From Camarhynchus parvulus (lineage: Eukaryota > Chordata > Aves > Passeriformes > Thraupidae), in contig NC_044585.1 in NCBI RefSeq assembly GCF_901933205.1, positions 310,001-374,000 of the forward strand: a DNA stretch of 64,000 bases. Reading direction: 5' to 3'. The notes beneath the pieces were generated by a model. It searched no databases. It had not been told where the DNA came from and worked only from the letters and a program-made list of their open reading frames with translations. The position numbers and the translations under genes were made by a program. Of the stretch, positions 62,122-64,000 are shown piece after piece. The stretch's first letter is position 1; each line of letters opens with the position of its first letter.

Positions 62122-63818
62122 GGTTCATTCACTCCTGGGGAACAGGGAGAGGCGCAGGGACTGCAGGCAGCAGCAGGGCCCTCTGCCTGCCCCAGCCTGC
62201 ACACCGCCCTCCCTCCATGCTGCTGGAACCTCAGCACTCCCCAGCTCCTCCTCGCCAGCCCTGCTGGGGCTGGGGTCGCTTTATCACCACGTGCTCCTGT
62301 TTTACCCTTGCTGGAATGAGGGATCCCTCCTGCAGAGTGCTGAGGGCAGGTGGAGCTGCCTTGTCGTCCTCGCTTCTGACACTTTGTGACACTGACTTGG
62401 CTGTCCCACCTATTTTCTACTTTGGGCTCTGCTTCTGTCCCTCTCCCAGGAATATCCCGCACCTTTTCCCAGCAGTAGAGGCCAATCTCCTCTGCAGGAC
62501 CAGTTATCTTTGGTGCTAATGCATGAGCAGTTGCCTCCCATTTCTTTCACATTTATTCTCCCACATGGGAACAGGCTTGCAAGCACCATTCTGAGCTGTT
62601 CAAGCCTGCCATGGTCCCGGCGCTGTGACAAACCTGCTGTGAGTGTGTCACAAGAGCCATCACTCCTGGCTTGGATTTGCTCCAAGAGCTGGACCTTTCC
62701 AAGTGGCTCCCAGGCCAGGGAGCTGCTGGTGGGGCTGGGCTGGCTCACCCTCACTCATCCCAGCAGTGGGAATTTTTACCTGGAGATCAAGGACACAGGT
62801 TCCTCTGCAGCTGGAGTTCCCCAGGGTGCTTAGGGGAGAGGCCATTGGAGCCCTTTGCTGGGGTCTCCACATCGGCCACATCAGCACTGCCACTGATTTA
62901 AATAACACACACTGAGAGTAGGAAAAGATACCTGGAAACAAGGGATTCAAGGGGCTGGAAGGCTGGTGATGAATAAACATCAATGGCTTGCAGTGAATCA
63001 CTGCATATCCTTGAACATCCCTGAGCACACGGGCACTGATGCCAAGAGTCAAGGAAGGTGCAGAGAGGAAGATGCTCACCCTAAAGCCTCACCAAAACTT
63101 CCCTGTCCTTCTGATAATTGAGGAAGACAAGTGTCGAGTAGGCAGCAGCCCTCAATGGGCATAATTCAAGCCTGGAAGTGTTTACAGTGTCAGCTCTTTG
63201 AGCATAATGGGGAATTACATGAATAGGCTGGCTGAGTTCTTAAAGTAATAGCTTTGTTAAAAGCACTTAGGATCAGCACTGCTCGTGGCTGCCTCGTGCC
63301 CATGGCACTCACACGGGTTTGCTGTCCTGTGATTTTCTGGCCAAATAACACCATTTTTTCCCTTCTGAAGGAAATAGAAATAAATGAATACAGAATTAAG
63401 AGCAATTCCCAGCACCTGTTGTGTAGGAGCACTCTCAGTGTCTAAAGCCTTGGGCAGCACTGACATCCCCACTCTGGCAATGAGCTGTTCTCATGCTTTT
63501 TTGCATTTAAATAAAAACCCAGGGTGGTGATAGCAGCTCGGAGTGTGAATTCATTATCCCGAGGGGTTGGTGCATGTGGAAGGCGGGAGGGAAGCTGTGA
63601 CTGCACTGAGGAGAGAGGCTGCACACCTGGTGCAGTGCCCGTGCAGGTGTTCCCCCTGGAGAAGGGGATGCCCAGCGGGATGTGTAGGACTCCTGCCTGG
63701 GGGTCAAATGGGACCTGACTTTGCAGGGATCAGACCTTCTTGGCTGGGCAGGCAGACCCAGTGATAGGTAAACTTCTCTTTAGGATATTCTATATTCTCT
63801 TGCTCCAGTTTTCCCCAT
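62122..63818. other. Intergenic, nothing recognised
   Basis: Ordinary unique-looking sequence between the minisatellite and the right-edge LTR. Confidence 0.5.
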
Positions 63819-64000
63819 TGTCGTAGACATCCTTTTCACTAAAATCCTTTCTTTAGGATTTTGTCCTTCTGGGAAGCTGAGGCCCCAGAAACAAGATGTA
63901 AACAATAGATTGTCTGCTGCTGTGGAATGCAACAGGTGGGTCTGTGATTGGTCTCCTGTGGAAGTTTTGGTTCAGTGACCAGTCACAGCAGAGCTGGCTT
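63819..64000 (+). mobile_element. LTR of family A, truncated by window end
   Basis: Starts TGTCGTAGACATCC and follows the same order as the 31029-31417 LTR: AATCCTTTCTTTAGGATTTT, GCTGCTGTGGAATGCAACAG, GTGATTGGTCTC. It is in the same orientation. Whether it is a solo LTR or the 5' LTR of a provirus cannot be told from this window. Confidence 0.85.

Noticed and set aside
61632..62519. A 294-codon plus and a 276-codon minus collagen-like reading
   Set aside because: They translate the 20-bp minisatellite. All frames look alike and there is no Gly-X-Y collagen continuity or gene structure.
31418..63818. A provirus bounded by the two family A LTRs
   Set aside because: 32 kb is too long and the interval has no retroviral gene readings. 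The left copy has its own flanking GCCAC repeats, so it is a separate solo LTR.

Overview
The window reads as nuclear DNA of a bird, most likely a songbird. It has vertebrate split genes with GT-AG introns, GC-rich CpG-island promoters, fragments of CR1 LINEs in both orientations, and two families of LTR that resemble songbird endogenous retrovirus LTRs. Compact introns, high GC and many GC-rich minisatellites suggest a microchromosome. This placement rests on recognition of repeat families and gene orthology, not on a search.

Two protein-coding genes could be assembled exon by exon, both on the minus strand. SCARF2 (scavenger receptor class F member 2, SREC-II) runs from its start codon at 12444 down to 534. 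Eight exons give the signal peptide, the EGF-like ectodomain and the transmembrane segment (about 463 residues). The remaining cytoplasmic-tail exons lie beyond the left edge. PRODH (mitochondrial proline dehydrogenase) is complete: 14 coding exons from 28840 to 17461 join in frame to a 601-residue protein, including a 35-nt micro-exon. The genes are head to tail, about 5 kb apart. Their human orthologues both lie in 22q11.2 but are not immediate neighbours there, as recalled.

Layout: 1-12444 SCARF2, with a 17-bp minisatellite filling almost all of intron 7; 12445-12830 SCARF2 promoter/CpG island, then a decayed GC-rich repeat to about 13330; 13331-17460 intergenic with one CR1; 17461-28840 PRODH, with a 300-nt polypyrimidine tract (in transcript sense) just before the last exon, two CR1 fragments in intron 2, and a GC-rich promoter-like patch with paired CCAAT boxes beside exon 2; 28841-29380 PRODH promoter and a degenerate GGNACY hexamer array; 29380-64000 a gene-poor stretch with no convincing coding exon. 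That stretch holds one solo LTR in each orientation (389 and 324 bp), a third LTR cut by the right edge, CR1 and older LINE fossils, two more minisatellites, simple repeats, and several AT-rich low-repeat islands that could be conserved non-coding elements.

The two genes act in unrelated processes: SCARF2 is a cell-surface scavenger-type receptor and PRODH catalyses the first step of mitochondrial proline breakdown. I saw no CRISPR array, tRNA, rRNA or previously unknown protein system. The most unusual material is structural: minisatellites next to exons, the pre-acceptor pyrimidine tract, and promoter-like sequence inside PRODH.
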